The notes under the pieces were generated by a model. It made no database searches. It was not told the origin of the DNA and was given only the letters and a program-made list of their open reading frames with translations. Positions 6,093-10,705 of a stretch of 16,742 bases of DNA are shown one piece after another. The DNA comes from Planctomycetota bacterium. GTDB taxonomy: Bacteria > Planctomycetota > Phycisphaerae > Sedimentisphaerales > Anaerohalosphaeraceae. Position numbers and translations under genes: made by a program. Every line of letters starts with the position of its first letter. The first letter of the stretch is position 1. The stretch is taken from the NCBI GenBank assembly GCA_019456245.1, contig VRUF01000001.1, positions 27,557 through 44,298 on the forward strand. The letters run 5' to 3'.

Positions 6093-6196
6093 GAAGTTAG
6101 CTTCTTGAGTAATCTTTCCAGCTCTCTAACCCGTTTTTCCAAGTCTAGTATATCTAGTTCCAGCCGCTGGATTCTTGCTTCCTGTGCTACGCTCAT
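6089..6196 (-). CDS. 35-residue coiled-coil peptide
   Basis: A short ORF (ATG 6196, TGA 6089-6091) encodes an almost pure heptad-repeat helix: leucines or isoleucines recur at 3-4 residue spacing through QRLELDILDLEKRV and RELERLLKKL. GAGGG about 8 nt upstream is a usable SD. Both ends form ATGA overlaps with the neighbouring genes, so it fills the gap exactly. Dimerisation or tetramerisation is likely; the partner is unknown. A candidate is a neighbouring early protein, or a host factor mimicked by the coil. Confidence 0.65.
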   Translation of the reverse strand: MSVAQEARIQRLELDILDLEKRVRELERLLKKLTS

Positions 6197-6486
6197 GGCC
6201 ATACCCTCACACATAGCATCTGCGGCACAAGGTGATGCTGCATATACTCGCGTATCCAACCAGTGCAGGCGTAGGGGGCCGGGCCGCTGTCAGTTAGCTT
6301 GCGGTTGTTTTGAATCCAAGCATCGAGGTTCATCCTGTGCGTAGGCACACCACCTTTGCCGTTACAAGGCATACAGCGGCGATCAATACCTACGTGGAAC
6401 TGATACTTCAATGCGTTGTAGTTAGGAGCTACGCCGGTGCCTCTGCATACCTCGCAGCGTTCAAGATTTATTGAGTTTGTCTTCAT
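6193..6486 (-). CDS. DnaJ-type zinc-finger small protein
   Basis: A 97-residue protein with two CxxCxGxG motifs, CEVCRGTG (C11, C14) and CMPCNGKG (C38, C41), as in the central zinc domain of DnaJ (Hsp40). No J-domain or other DnaJ part is present, so it is a stand-alone zinc-finger protein rather than a chaperone. The C-terminal half (NLDAWIQNNRKL, GWIREYMQHHL) is helical. I prefer the ATG at 6486, with AGGTGA 5 nt upstream, over the in-frame GTG at 6495. It overlaps the upstream gene by 26 nt and the next ORF by ATGA. Confidence 0.75.
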   Translation of the reverse strand: MKTNSINLERCEVCRGTGVAPNYNALKYQFHVGIDRRCMPCNGKGGVPTHRMNLDAWIQNNRKLTDSGPAPYACTGWIREYMQHHLVPQMLCVRVWP

Positions 6487-6712
6487 GCATTTCACCTAGG
6501 CAGTCGAGCTCCGATCTAGCTGCATCTATTAAAAGCTTCAGCTGGCATTTTCTGTGCAAGTGTATTGCTGCAGATCTTTCGTGAATAGAGAAGTCTATCG
6601 GCCGAAGTGTCTCACTTGGCTTTGAAATTAAATGTGCGCCTATCAGGAAGTCGCGTTTTATCTTCATAGCCTCCATTGATTCGCCGCAAAAGTCGCAGAA
6701 TGTCTTTATCAT
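6461..6712 (-). CDS. small zinc-binding protein
   Basis: An 83-residue protein with an N-terminal C6-x2-C9 (FCDFCGE) and a distal HLHRKC (H51, H53, C56), a likely zinc site of the treble-clef kind. The C-terminal third is helical (QLKLLIDAARSELDCLGEM). The ATG at 6712 follows a strong GGAGGA SD. No catalytic motif is visible; function unknown. Confidence 0.72.
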   Translation of the reverse strand: MIKTFCDFCGESMEAMKIKRDFLIGAHLISKPSETLRPIDFSIHERSAAIHLHRKCQLKLLIDAARSELDCLGEMHEDKLNKS

Positions 6713-6713
6713 G

Positions 6714-6932
6714 TTATCCTCCGAATGTGCTGCGCTTGTCTTTCACGCAGCGAATGGTTTGTGTAGTTCCTCTTCTTTCAAATGCCTTGTGCCAACCTTC
6801 ACTACACTTGAAAATGGTTGTTTGCTGTGGCCCGGCGCAGTGCTGCATGACGAAGTTCGTTGCTGAGTAGAAAAGGAAGCCTATTGATAACAATAGGAAG
6901 TAGATGCCGTCCTTTAAGTGGGGCCACCTCAT
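6714..6932 (-). CDS. small membrane protein with cysteine-containing soluble tail
   Basis: A 72-residue protein with one transmembrane segment at about residues 9-28 (GIYFLLLSIGFLFYSATNFV) and a soluble, basic tail that contains three cysteines (residues 32, 43 and 62). A tail outside the cytoplasm could be disulphide-bonded. Orientation is unclear: there are few charges before the helix. The ATG at 6932 forms an ATGA overlap with the preceding gene. Role unknown; early membrane proteins of phages often alter the host envelope or exclude other phages. Confidence 0.7.
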   Translation of the reverse strand: MRWPHLKDGIYFLLLSIGFLFYSATNFVMQHCAGPQQTTIFKCSEGWHKAFERRGTTQTIRCVKDKRSTFGG

Positions 6933-7267
6933 TCTTCCATCTCATATTGGACGATGAAGTATCCTTTAGGGATACGCTCATATACCCACTTCCTGAAGCT
7001 TAGATACAGGCACCTTGCGTAAAGAGAACCATCTAGGAGTGTGAGCTGAACGTCCTCTTTGCCTGCAGGGTTCGGGTAGTCCTGCCCTAGCTCGTATGGC
7101 ATGGAGTGTTCTATCTCTTTGTCGCTAATGGTAATCCATACCTCTCTAACTTTGGAAGGAATATCGAAAAGCTCTCGCAAGGTTGTGCCGCATATCTTGT
7201 GATTGCGAGAGCTTTTGAAGACACTCCAGCTATATGGTTGAGTGAGCTTGTCAGTTGTGTATTGCAT
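6929..7267 (-). CDS. early protein of unknown function
   Basis: A 112-residue protein that I do not recognise; it is beta-rich in its second half (DVQLTLLDGSLYARCLYLSF). The frame is open back to 7405, but that extension is Arg/Cys-rich, antisense-like and lies within the upstream gene, whereas ATG 7267 has AAGGAGA 7 nt upstream, so I start it there. The stop overlaps the next ATG (ATGA). Confidence 0.72.
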   Translation of the reverse strand: MQYTTDKLTQPYSWSVFKSSRNHKICGTTLRELFDIPSKVREVWITISDKEIEHSMPYELGQDYPNPAGKEDVQLTLLDGSLYARCLYLSFRKWVYERIPKGYFIVQYEMEE

Positions 7268-7278
7268 TTGATTTCTCC

Positions 7279-7599
7279 TTAAATATCTATGTCTGGCTTC
7301 ATCTCTATGGCTGCCATAGAGACAAGGTCGGCACGGTCTCGGCCAGCTGCCTGTGCCATAGCGACAGTGTAGTCGTTGTAATGGCTGATTAAAACGGCAA
7401 TACATTCAGTCGGCCTGATTTCAGCTTTGTGTGCGTAGTAGGCAGCGGCCTGAAGTAAAGCGGTGACGCCTGGTTTTGGATGTTCTTTCGCAAGCAAGGT
7501 AATTATAAGCTCGGCCGTCTCTTCAGCGTAAACAATGCACTCGTCTCTTGAGGATGCGTTTAGCTCCTCTTCTGTTTTTGGGTGCTCTCGGAGGTTCAT
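7279..7599 (-). CDS. first full-length gene of the early operon, helical protein
   Basis: A 106-residue acidic helical protein (EETAELIITLLAKEH, GVTALLQAAAYYAHKAE, IAVLISHYNDYTVAMAQAAG) with no recognised domain. It is the first full gene behind the early promoter at 7831-7859, the position often used for host-takeover or regulatory proteins. The ATG at 7599 has a very strong SD (AGGAGGA) that lies within the last codons of a 26-codon leader ORF, whose stop overlaps the start (TAATG). Confidence 0.75.
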   Translation of the reverse strand: MNLREHPKTEEELNASSRDECIVYAEETAELIITLLAKEHPKPGVTALLQAAAYYAHKAEIRPTECIAVLISHYNDYTVAMAQAAGRDRADLVSMAAIEMKPDIDI

Positions 7600-7679
7600 T
7601 AGGTATCCTCCTGGTTTGTATTTGCAAGCGTTAAAAATGTGCGGCCGGAACCTAGGTCTTTCAAGTGTAGTGGCATCAT
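7599..7679 (-). CDS. candidate 26-residue leader peptide
   Basis: An ORF with tandem ATGs (7679, 7676) and stop TAA 7599-7601 runs across the 3' arm and U-tract of the terminator-like stem at 7633-7775 and ends as TAATG on the next gene start. AGGGG precedes it as a possible SD. A ribosome on this ORF would cover the 3' arm of the stem, which could prevent termination; this is inference. The peptide itself (MMPLHLKDL, then GRTFLTLANT) shows no run of a single regulatory amino acid. Confidence 0.45.
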   Translation of the reverse strand: MMPLHLKDLGSGRTFLTLANTNQEDT

Positions 7680-7775
7680 TAGCCCCTGCAGGTGCGACCT
7701 GCAGCTGGCTGCGCCTAGCCCCGTGTTGGCGGCTTTAATTGCACCTAGGAGCCTAGTGTTGTATCCGGCCGCACA
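7633..7775 (-). ncRNA. large structured early leader RNA with terminator-like end
   Basis: In the leader of the early transcript a perfect 12-bp GC-rich stem (TCCGGCCGCACA, 7764-7775, with TGTGCGGCCGGA, 7638-7649) encloses about 114 nt and is followed on the minus strand by five U residues (7637-7633). Inside is a perfect 8-bp hairpin CTGCAGGT-GCG-ACCTGCAG, further extended by AGCC/GGCU pairing, plus self-complementary CCTAGG words near both ends. I match it to no known riboswitch, ribozyme or tmRNA. It may be an attenuator, or an RNA antiterminator in the manner of HK022 put sites; the latter is only an analogy. Confidence 0.6.
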
Positions 7776-7787
7776 CCGGGCTTACCC

Positions 7788-7825
7788 TACCGTGGAACGG
7801 TCTACTGCGCGAAGCTCCCACGGTA
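7788..7825 (-). promoter_or_regulatory. 5'-terminal hairpin / inverted repeat at the transcription start
   Basis: TACCGTGG (7788-7795) and CCACGGTA (7818-7825) form an 8-bp inverted repeat with a 22-nt loop. The predicted +1 of the early transcript is about 7824, so the mRNA would begin with one arm of this hairpin. It could protect the 5' end of the RNA, form part of an RNA antitermination element, or act as a DNA operator just downstream of the promoter. Confidence 0.45.
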
Positions 7826-7830
7826 TAACC

Positions 7831-7859
7831 ATTATAGCACAAACTGGGAAATATGTCAA
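7831..7859 (-). promoter_or_regulatory. main leftward early promoter, consensus sigma70 type
   Basis: On the minus strand: TTGACA (7859-7854), 17-nt spacer, TATAAT (7836-7831), with TGC directly before the -10 (extended -10). All 12 core positions match consensus, so this should be a very strong promoter recognised by the host enzyme without phage help. Predicted start is about 7824, giving a leader of some 225 nt before the gene at 7599. Confidence 0.85.
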
Positions 7860-7862
7860 CAC

Positions 7863-7897
7863 ATTATTGATGACTTGCCGTGTGGTGTATTATTGAT
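7863..7897. repeat. 9-bp direct repeat ATTATTGAT upstream of the early promoter
   Basis: Two copies of ATTATTGAT (7863-7871 and 7889-7897), 26 bp apart, start 4 bp upstream of the -35 box. They could be activator or repressor sites, or the nearer one may act as an AT-rich UP element. Confidence 0.4.
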
Positions 7898-7909
7898 CCC
7901 CTTGGGGAT
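7896..7909. repeat. 14-bp perfect palindrome next to the left repeat array
   Basis: ATCCCCTTGGGGAT reads the same on both strands. It resembles a head-to-head pair of the CCCCT cores of the neighbouring 11-bp repeats and may be a dimer-binding site or hairpin at the edge of the repeat region. Confidence 0.45.
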
Positions 7910-7919
7910 GGGGTGAGTG

Positions 7920-7963
7920 GTGTTCCCCTAGAATTACCCTGATGTTCCCCTGTAGTTCCCCTG
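7920..7963 (-). repeat. left array of four 11-bp iterons
   Basis: Four abutting 11-bp units, starting at 7920, 7931, 7942 and 7953. Read on the minus strand they are TAGGGGAACAC, CAGGGTAATTC, CAGGGGAACAT and CAGGGGAACTA. All fit the core AGGGKAAY. The 11-bp period puts every core on nearly the same face of the helix, as expected for cooperative protein binding. They are the mirror image of the array at 8101-8144 and lie about 60 bp upstream of the early promoter. Confidence 0.8.
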
Positions 7964-8100
7964 ATTTCCTAATTTCGGTGGGGGTGGCTTCCCGATTCTC
8001 CCCCTAATAATAGAAAAAAAAAAACTTATATAAGTAAACAAGGCTCTCTCTGTTTGTTCGGATGGATATATGGAAGTGGGTCGAACGAAAATTAGGAAAT
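7964..8100. other. AT-rich centre between the mirrored iteron arrays
   Basis: Non-coding. Both ends carry the degenerate word AATTAGGAAAT (7964-7974 inverted, 8090-8100 direct), extending the mirror symmetry inward. The middle holds a run of eleven A (8014-8024), a perfect palindrome CTTATATAAG (8025-8034) and the 15-bp word TGTTCGGATGGATAT (8055-8069) that recurs at 4070. A tract of A, an AT-rich palindrome and flanking iterons is the usual make-up of an origin's unwinding region; that role is inferred. Confidence 0.5.
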
Positions 8101-8144
8101 GAGGGTAACTATAGGGTAATAATAGGGGAATAGTAGGGGAACAC
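8101..8144 (+). repeat. right array of four 11-bp iterons
   Basis: Four abutting 11-bp units starting at 8101, 8112, 8123 and 8134: GAGGGTAACTA, TAGGGTAATAA, TAGGGGAATAG, TAGGGGAACAC. The outermost unit is identical to the outermost unit of the left array. The eight units together share AGGGKAAY without exception. No gene or promoter lies directly beside this array, which favours a role beyond simple promoter repression. Confidence 0.8.
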
Positions 8145-8184
8145 ATCTTGGAGTCGTTTTTTGCCTTCGCTAAAGTGGGCCAGC

Positions 8185-8212
8185 AAAAAAGCGGGGCCAT
8201 CGCTGACCCCGC
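8185..8212 (-). terminator. intrinsic terminator of the single-gene cassette
   Basis: On the minus strand GCGGGG (8212-8207) pairs with CCCCGC (8196-8191) across a 10-nt loop, followed by six T (8190-8185). It lies 19 nt beyond the stop of the gene at 8232-8726 and would keep its transcript out of the iteron region. Confidence 0.85.
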
Positions 8213-8231
8213 CCGGTATTGCTGCACTGCG

Positions 8232-8726
8232 TCAAAGTGTAACGGGTTCCACTTCTCCGGCTGTCTCAGCCGCTGCGGCAATCTTCGCGGCCTTCGCCGT
8301 TGCGCGTTCGACTTCCATACGCGCCAGTACCGCTTTGATGGCAGGATGTTGACGGTATGCGGCCTTCTCTTCTTTCGACAGAGATTCGACCTTTTCCGCG
8401 ACCTCTTCAACCTTTCGGTTGGTCACTTCCGCCAGTGCCAAAATTAGCAACGTCATCCTCGGCCCGCCACCAACACGACTCACCCAATCACCGGCCTTCA
8501 ATGATTCCACAACGGCTTGCAGATTGACCTGCGCCTGTGCGACATCACCCTCAACGCCCGCGTATGAATCACCACCTTTCTGGCTTAACCCGTGTTGCGC
8601 CAGGTGGGCAATGATTTCTTTCGGAAAGTCGGAAAGTGCAACCTTGATTATGTTGCCGTCCGAGAACAAAAAAGATACTGAATTGATATCTTCCAGGTTC
8701 TTACTTGCGATTTGGTTTTTAGCCAT
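8232..8726 (-). CDS. conserved phage/prophage protein of unknown function (moron-like)
   Basis: A 164-residue protein. HLAQHGLSQKGGDSYAG, then AQAQVNLQAVVESLKAGDW, a GGGPRMTLLILAL segment, and SLSKEEKAAYRQHPAIKAV form a pattern that I recognise from a small family scattered through phages and prophages and always annotated hypothetical. The C-terminus is Ala/Lys/Glu-rich and helical. ATG 8726 has GGAGA 8 nt upstream; the frame continues 27 codons further without SD. It has its own promoter (8798-8826) and terminator (8185-8212), is more GC-rich than the early genes, and stands alone between the two operons, so it behaves like a moron. It may be expressed from a prophage or made early. Confidence 0.8.
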   Translation of the reverse strand: MAKNQIASKNLEDINSVSFLFSDGNIIKVALSDFPKEIIAHLAQHGLSQKGGDSYAGVEGDVAQAQVNLQAVVESLKAGDWVSRVGGGPRMTLLILALAEVTNRKVEEVAEKVESLSKEEKAAYRQHPAIKAVLARMEVERATAKAAKIAAAAETAGEVEPVTL

Positions 8727-8797
8727 TTCACATTCTCCAGTTTTCCGCCCGGTTCCGCCGGACTCGGATGGGGCAGCTTGCCCCGATTTCAAAAATG

Positions 8798-8826
8798 AGT
8801 TTAACACGAACTGGTATTGATGTCAA
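8798..8826 (-). promoter_or_regulatory. promoter of the single-gene cassette
   Basis: On the minus strand: TTGACA (8826-8821), 17-nt spacer containing CCAGT, then TAAACT (8803-8798; 4 of 6). The predicted transcript starts near 8791 and reads into the gene at 8726. Confidence 0.75.
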
Positions 8827-8831
8827 GACAT
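8820..8831. promoter_or_regulatory. 12-bp palindrome over the -35 box, candidate operator
   Basis: ATGTCAAGACAT has ATGTC/GACAT arms around AA and spans the -35 hexamer of the cassette promoter. The early promoter has ATGTCAACACAT at the same place (one base different). A repressor that reads this palindrome could control both promoters. Confidence 0.5.
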
Positions 8832-9014
8832 TTCGTCGGCCTGTCCGGTCGGCTTTTTTGCCCAAACGGTCGCTGGCCGGGCGCGGAAAAATTCCGCTTG
8901 GTGAATCCCACCACCGTTGGCCGCAACCAGCCGGGCCACAAAGGGGCCGCCTTTTTTTGCCCCAATATCATGCGCCTGCCCGCGTTGTTAAAGATCCGGC
9001 ACGTATTCCGCCAC
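8832..9014. other. non-coding GC-rich stretch with hairpins and T7/T6 runs
   Basis: I see no credible gene. The stretch lies downstream (leftward) of the promoter at 9021-9048. It holds GCGGAA-AAA-TTCCGC (8883-8897), GGGGC/GCCCC around a T7 run (about 8943-8965), and two similar patches of T6-T7 followed by GCCC (near 8853 and 8955). A small leftward RNA from 9014 is possible. The only long minus-strand frame here is Pro/Arg/Trp-rich with no good SD. Confidence 0.35.
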
Positions 9015-9020
9015 TGAATC

Positions 9021-9048
9021 AGTATAACACAATGGCCGGTGATGTCAA
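9021..9048 (-). promoter_or_regulatory. second copy of the cassette promoter
   Basis: On the minus strand: TTGACA (9048-9043), 16-nt spacer, TATACT (9026-9021; 5 of 6) with TGT before it. Its flanks match those of the cassette promoter: AGTWTAACAC downstream and TGATGTCAAG plus GTCGG upstream, so the two appear to be diverged duplicates 223 bp apart. A third AGTATAACAC occurs at 9119 without a -35 box. No gene start follows directly. Confidence 0.6.
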
Positions 9049-9150
9049 GCTTTATTTTTGGTCGGTGATCCGGCCGGGCTGGATGTTTTACTTGAGTGGT
9101 CGGCTGGTGTTGTGGTCCAGTATAACACCCCAACACCGATGGGGGTCTCA

Positions 9151-9293
9151 CCCCCCAAGGGGGGCCTGCGGTCCTATATTAAGGTCTTCGAGGGTAACTC
9201 TCTCACCTTAAATATCCGGATGAATTTTGAGCTAAAGCTCACCCGCATCGCCGTCCCGGCGCAAACTTGAAGAAGCAAGTATAGCGGCCGCTA
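9151..9293. repeat. cluster of perfect palindromes before the late operon
   Basis: Non-coding. It holds CCCCCCAAGGGGGG (9151-9164), an imperfect 10-bp stem ATATTAAGGT/ACCTTAAATAT (9176-9185 with 9205-9215) with AGGGTAAC (9191-9198) in its loop, TGAGCTAAAGCTCA (9228-9241) and TAGCGGCCGCTA (9282-9293). The place, just upstream of the small terminase, is where cos or pac packaging sites often lie. I infer a packaging or control site but cannot tell which. A 43-codon ATG frame from 9138 has no SD. Confidence 0.45.
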
Positions 9294-9332
9294 AAGCGAT
9301 ATATTCGGATTCCAATTCCGGCCCGTCCCCCC

Positions 9333-9361
9333 TTGCGCCTCGCCTTCAACCCGCGTATAAT
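9333..9361 (+). promoter_or_regulatory. rightward late promoter candidate
   Basis: TTGCGC (9333-9338; 3 of 6), 17-nt spacer, perfect TATAAT (9356-9361). The weak -35 suggests it needs an activator or is a modest promoter, in contrast to the consensus early promoter. Transcription would start near 9368, 22 nt before the ATG at 9390. Confidence 0.6.
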
Positions 9362-9389
9362 GACGGATGATTATAGCTGGGAGTCGAAA

Positions 9390-9650
9390 ATGCAAGACAG
9401 GGATACAGGCCAGAACCTCGTCGTCACCGACATCCTTTTGCCGGGCGAGTATACAGTCTTAGCACGTGGGTTCAACGCAATCATCAACTGCAAAAAGTGT
9501 GGCAAGAAGTGCCATCTCGGCAACTACGTCATACAGCAAAACTGTGTAGTGACACCTACATTTACTTGTCCCAACTGCCACTGGCAGGGAAACTTACTAC
9601 TGGAGGGCTATCAGGCACCGGCCGACTTACCGGAAGTTGCCACATGCTAA
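9390..9650 (+). CDS. zinc-ribbon protein, first late gene
   Basis: An 86-residue protein with a clear zinc ribbon: C34-x2-C37 (CKKCGKKC) and C60-x2-C63 (CPNCHW). The open frame extends back to 9333, but the ATG at 9390 has GGGAG 6 nt upstream, and the next ATG upstream (9360) lies within the -10 box, so 9390 is the start. Its place as first gene of the packaging operon suggests a DNA-binding or regulatory role in late expression or packaging; that is inference. Confidence 0.75.
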   Translation: MQDRDTGQNLVVTDILLPGEYTVLARGFNAIINCKKCGKKCHLGNYVIQQNCVVTPTFTCPNCHWQGNLLLEGYQAPADLPEVATC

Positions 9651-9657
9651 CACCTTT

Positions 9658-10206
9658 ATGGCTAACCCAACTGCCATCCAGCGCGTTTCGTTCAGGCACG
9701 AAGCGATTATCGACTACATTCTGGCCAACCCAAATGCTCGTCTGAAGGACGTTGCGCTTCACTTCGACGTGACTCCGCCTTGGCTTTCGCAGATCATTCA
9801 CAGCGACTGCTTCATTCAGCACATCGCTTCCCGCCGGGACCAGATTTCGTCGCCTATATTAATCGAGCTTCACGAGAAGCTTGCCAGTGTAGCTCACTTA
9901 GCTTTAGACAGATTAAACGAGAAAGTACCTCTTCTAGATAATGCGAGTGACCTGAAGGATGTTGCAGATATGGCCTTGGACAACTTAGGCTACGGAACAA
10001 GCAAGGGAAGCGTAGGCTTGCATCTTCATAACCATCAACACTTCTCTCAGCCCATAGCCCCTTCCTTGGTTTCAGAAGCAAGATCGCGAGTTGGAGTTAT
10101 AAAGCCACCGGCCGCGCCGCCAGTTCTCGTAGACGACCATGAGGATATTCAGGATGCTGAATACCACATCCTCGAGCCGGGGGCAGAACCTGTCCCTGCC
10201 GGCTAA
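9658..10206 (+). CDS. terminase small subunit-like HTH protein
   Basis: A 182-residue protein. Residues 28-50 (RLKDVALHFDVT followed by PPWLSQIIHSD) form a helix-turn-helix, followed by a helical middle (ELHEKLASVAHLALDRLNEK) suited to oligomer formation and a Pro/Glu-rich C-terminus. HTH followed by an oligomerisation helix, and the position two genes before the large terminase, is the usual form of a small terminase, which binds the packaging site and hands DNA to TerL. The ATG at 9658 lies 8 nt after the previous stop without a good SD, so reinitiation is likely; an in-frame TTG at 9637 is the alternative. Confidence 0.7.
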   Translation: MANPTAIQRVSFRHEAIIDYILANPNARLKDVALHFDVTPPWLSQIIHSDCFIQHIASRRDQISSPILIELHEKLASVAHLALDRLNEKVPLLDNASDLKDVADMALDNLGYGTSKGSVGLHLHNHQHFSQPIAPSLVSEARSRVGVIKPPAAPPVLVDDHEDIQDAEYHILEPGAEPVPAG

Positions 10207-10705
10207 GCCTGACTGGTTCCATCCTGCAGCGCACGTACTTTGGGCGCACTTATGTAGTAGTCCTGGCTTCAACTATAAGCAGTCTGGACGTATGACAGCT
10301 GCACGAGCAGCGGGGATAAAGTATGAGAAAGCAATTAACCTCCGATTGGAGGGAGAGTTCGGCTCCAGTTACCTCGCATCACCTTGGTTTCGATTTAGCG
10401 ATAGCCTCGAGGCCCGGCCGTCTTTCTGTCAGCCAGATGGTTTACTCTTTTTGCCTGAAGAAGGTAAAATCGTTATTGTTGAAATTAAACTGCGGCACTG
10501 TGTGGAAGCCTGGTGGCAGCTTCGTCACAAGTATGAACGAGTGGTTGCCGCCGTATTTCCTCTTGATTTGTGGGGGATTAGTACTTGCGAAGTGGTCAAG
10601 TGGTATGACCCCTCGACTGTATTTCCTGAGCCGATCGCCCTCTGCCCTTATATTGAGAAGGCCCCTTACGACAGATTTAACGTGCATATATGTGGTAAGC
10701 CGTGA
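10154..10705 (+). CDS. PD-(D/E)XK nuclease in the packaging operon
   Basis: A 183-residue protein with a compact PD-(D/E)XK site: CQPDG (P94-D95), then 14 residues on VIVEIK (E110-x-K112), with an upstream E58 in GIKYEKAI and Q122 to Y127 after it. Trp-rich flanks (EAWWQLRHKY) resemble the small nucleases often seen beside phage terminase genes. The ATG at 10154 has AGGA 8 nt upstream; an ATG at 10139 lacks an SD. It overlaps the small terminase gene by 53 nt, and its stop overlaps the terminase start (GTGA). It may process DNA ends or branches before packaging. Confidence 0.78.
   Translation: MLNTTSSSRGQNLSLPAKPDWFHPAAHVLWAHLCSSPGFNYKQSGRMTAARAAGIKYEKAINLRLEGEFGSSYLASPWFRFSDSLEARPSFCQPDGLLFLPEEGKIVIVEIKLRHCVEAWWQLRHKYERVVAAVFPLDLWGISTCEVVKWYDPSTVFPEPIALCPYIEKAPYDRFNVHICGKP

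Noticed and set aside
7268..7405. N-terminal extension of the gene at 6929-7267
   Set aside because: The extra 46 codons are Arg/Cys-rich, overlap the upstream gene, and lack an SD, while ATG 7267 has a strong one.
7655..7687. Hammerhead-like core (CUAAUGA ... GAAA) in the early leader RNA
   Set aside because: The catalytic core requires CUGANGA; the essential G is A here, and the flanking stems do not form the three-helix layout.
7920..8144. CRISPR array
   Set aside because: The units are 11 bp, abut without spacers, and invert at the centre; no cas operon is present. The Cas4-like nuclease is better read as a phage recombination exonuclease.
7934..8410. 158-codon minus-strand open frame across the iteron region
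   Set aside because: Its sequence is Arg/Pro/Phe-rich and low quality, it reads through a terminator and the tandem repeats, and it has no SD. It is an artefact of the repeats.
8768..9211. Long open frames on both strands in the GC-rich non-coding stretch (also minus 8801-9151 and plus 9058-9270)
   Set aside because: They cross promoters and palindromes, are rich in Pro, Arg and Trp, start at poor sites without SD, and contradict each other.
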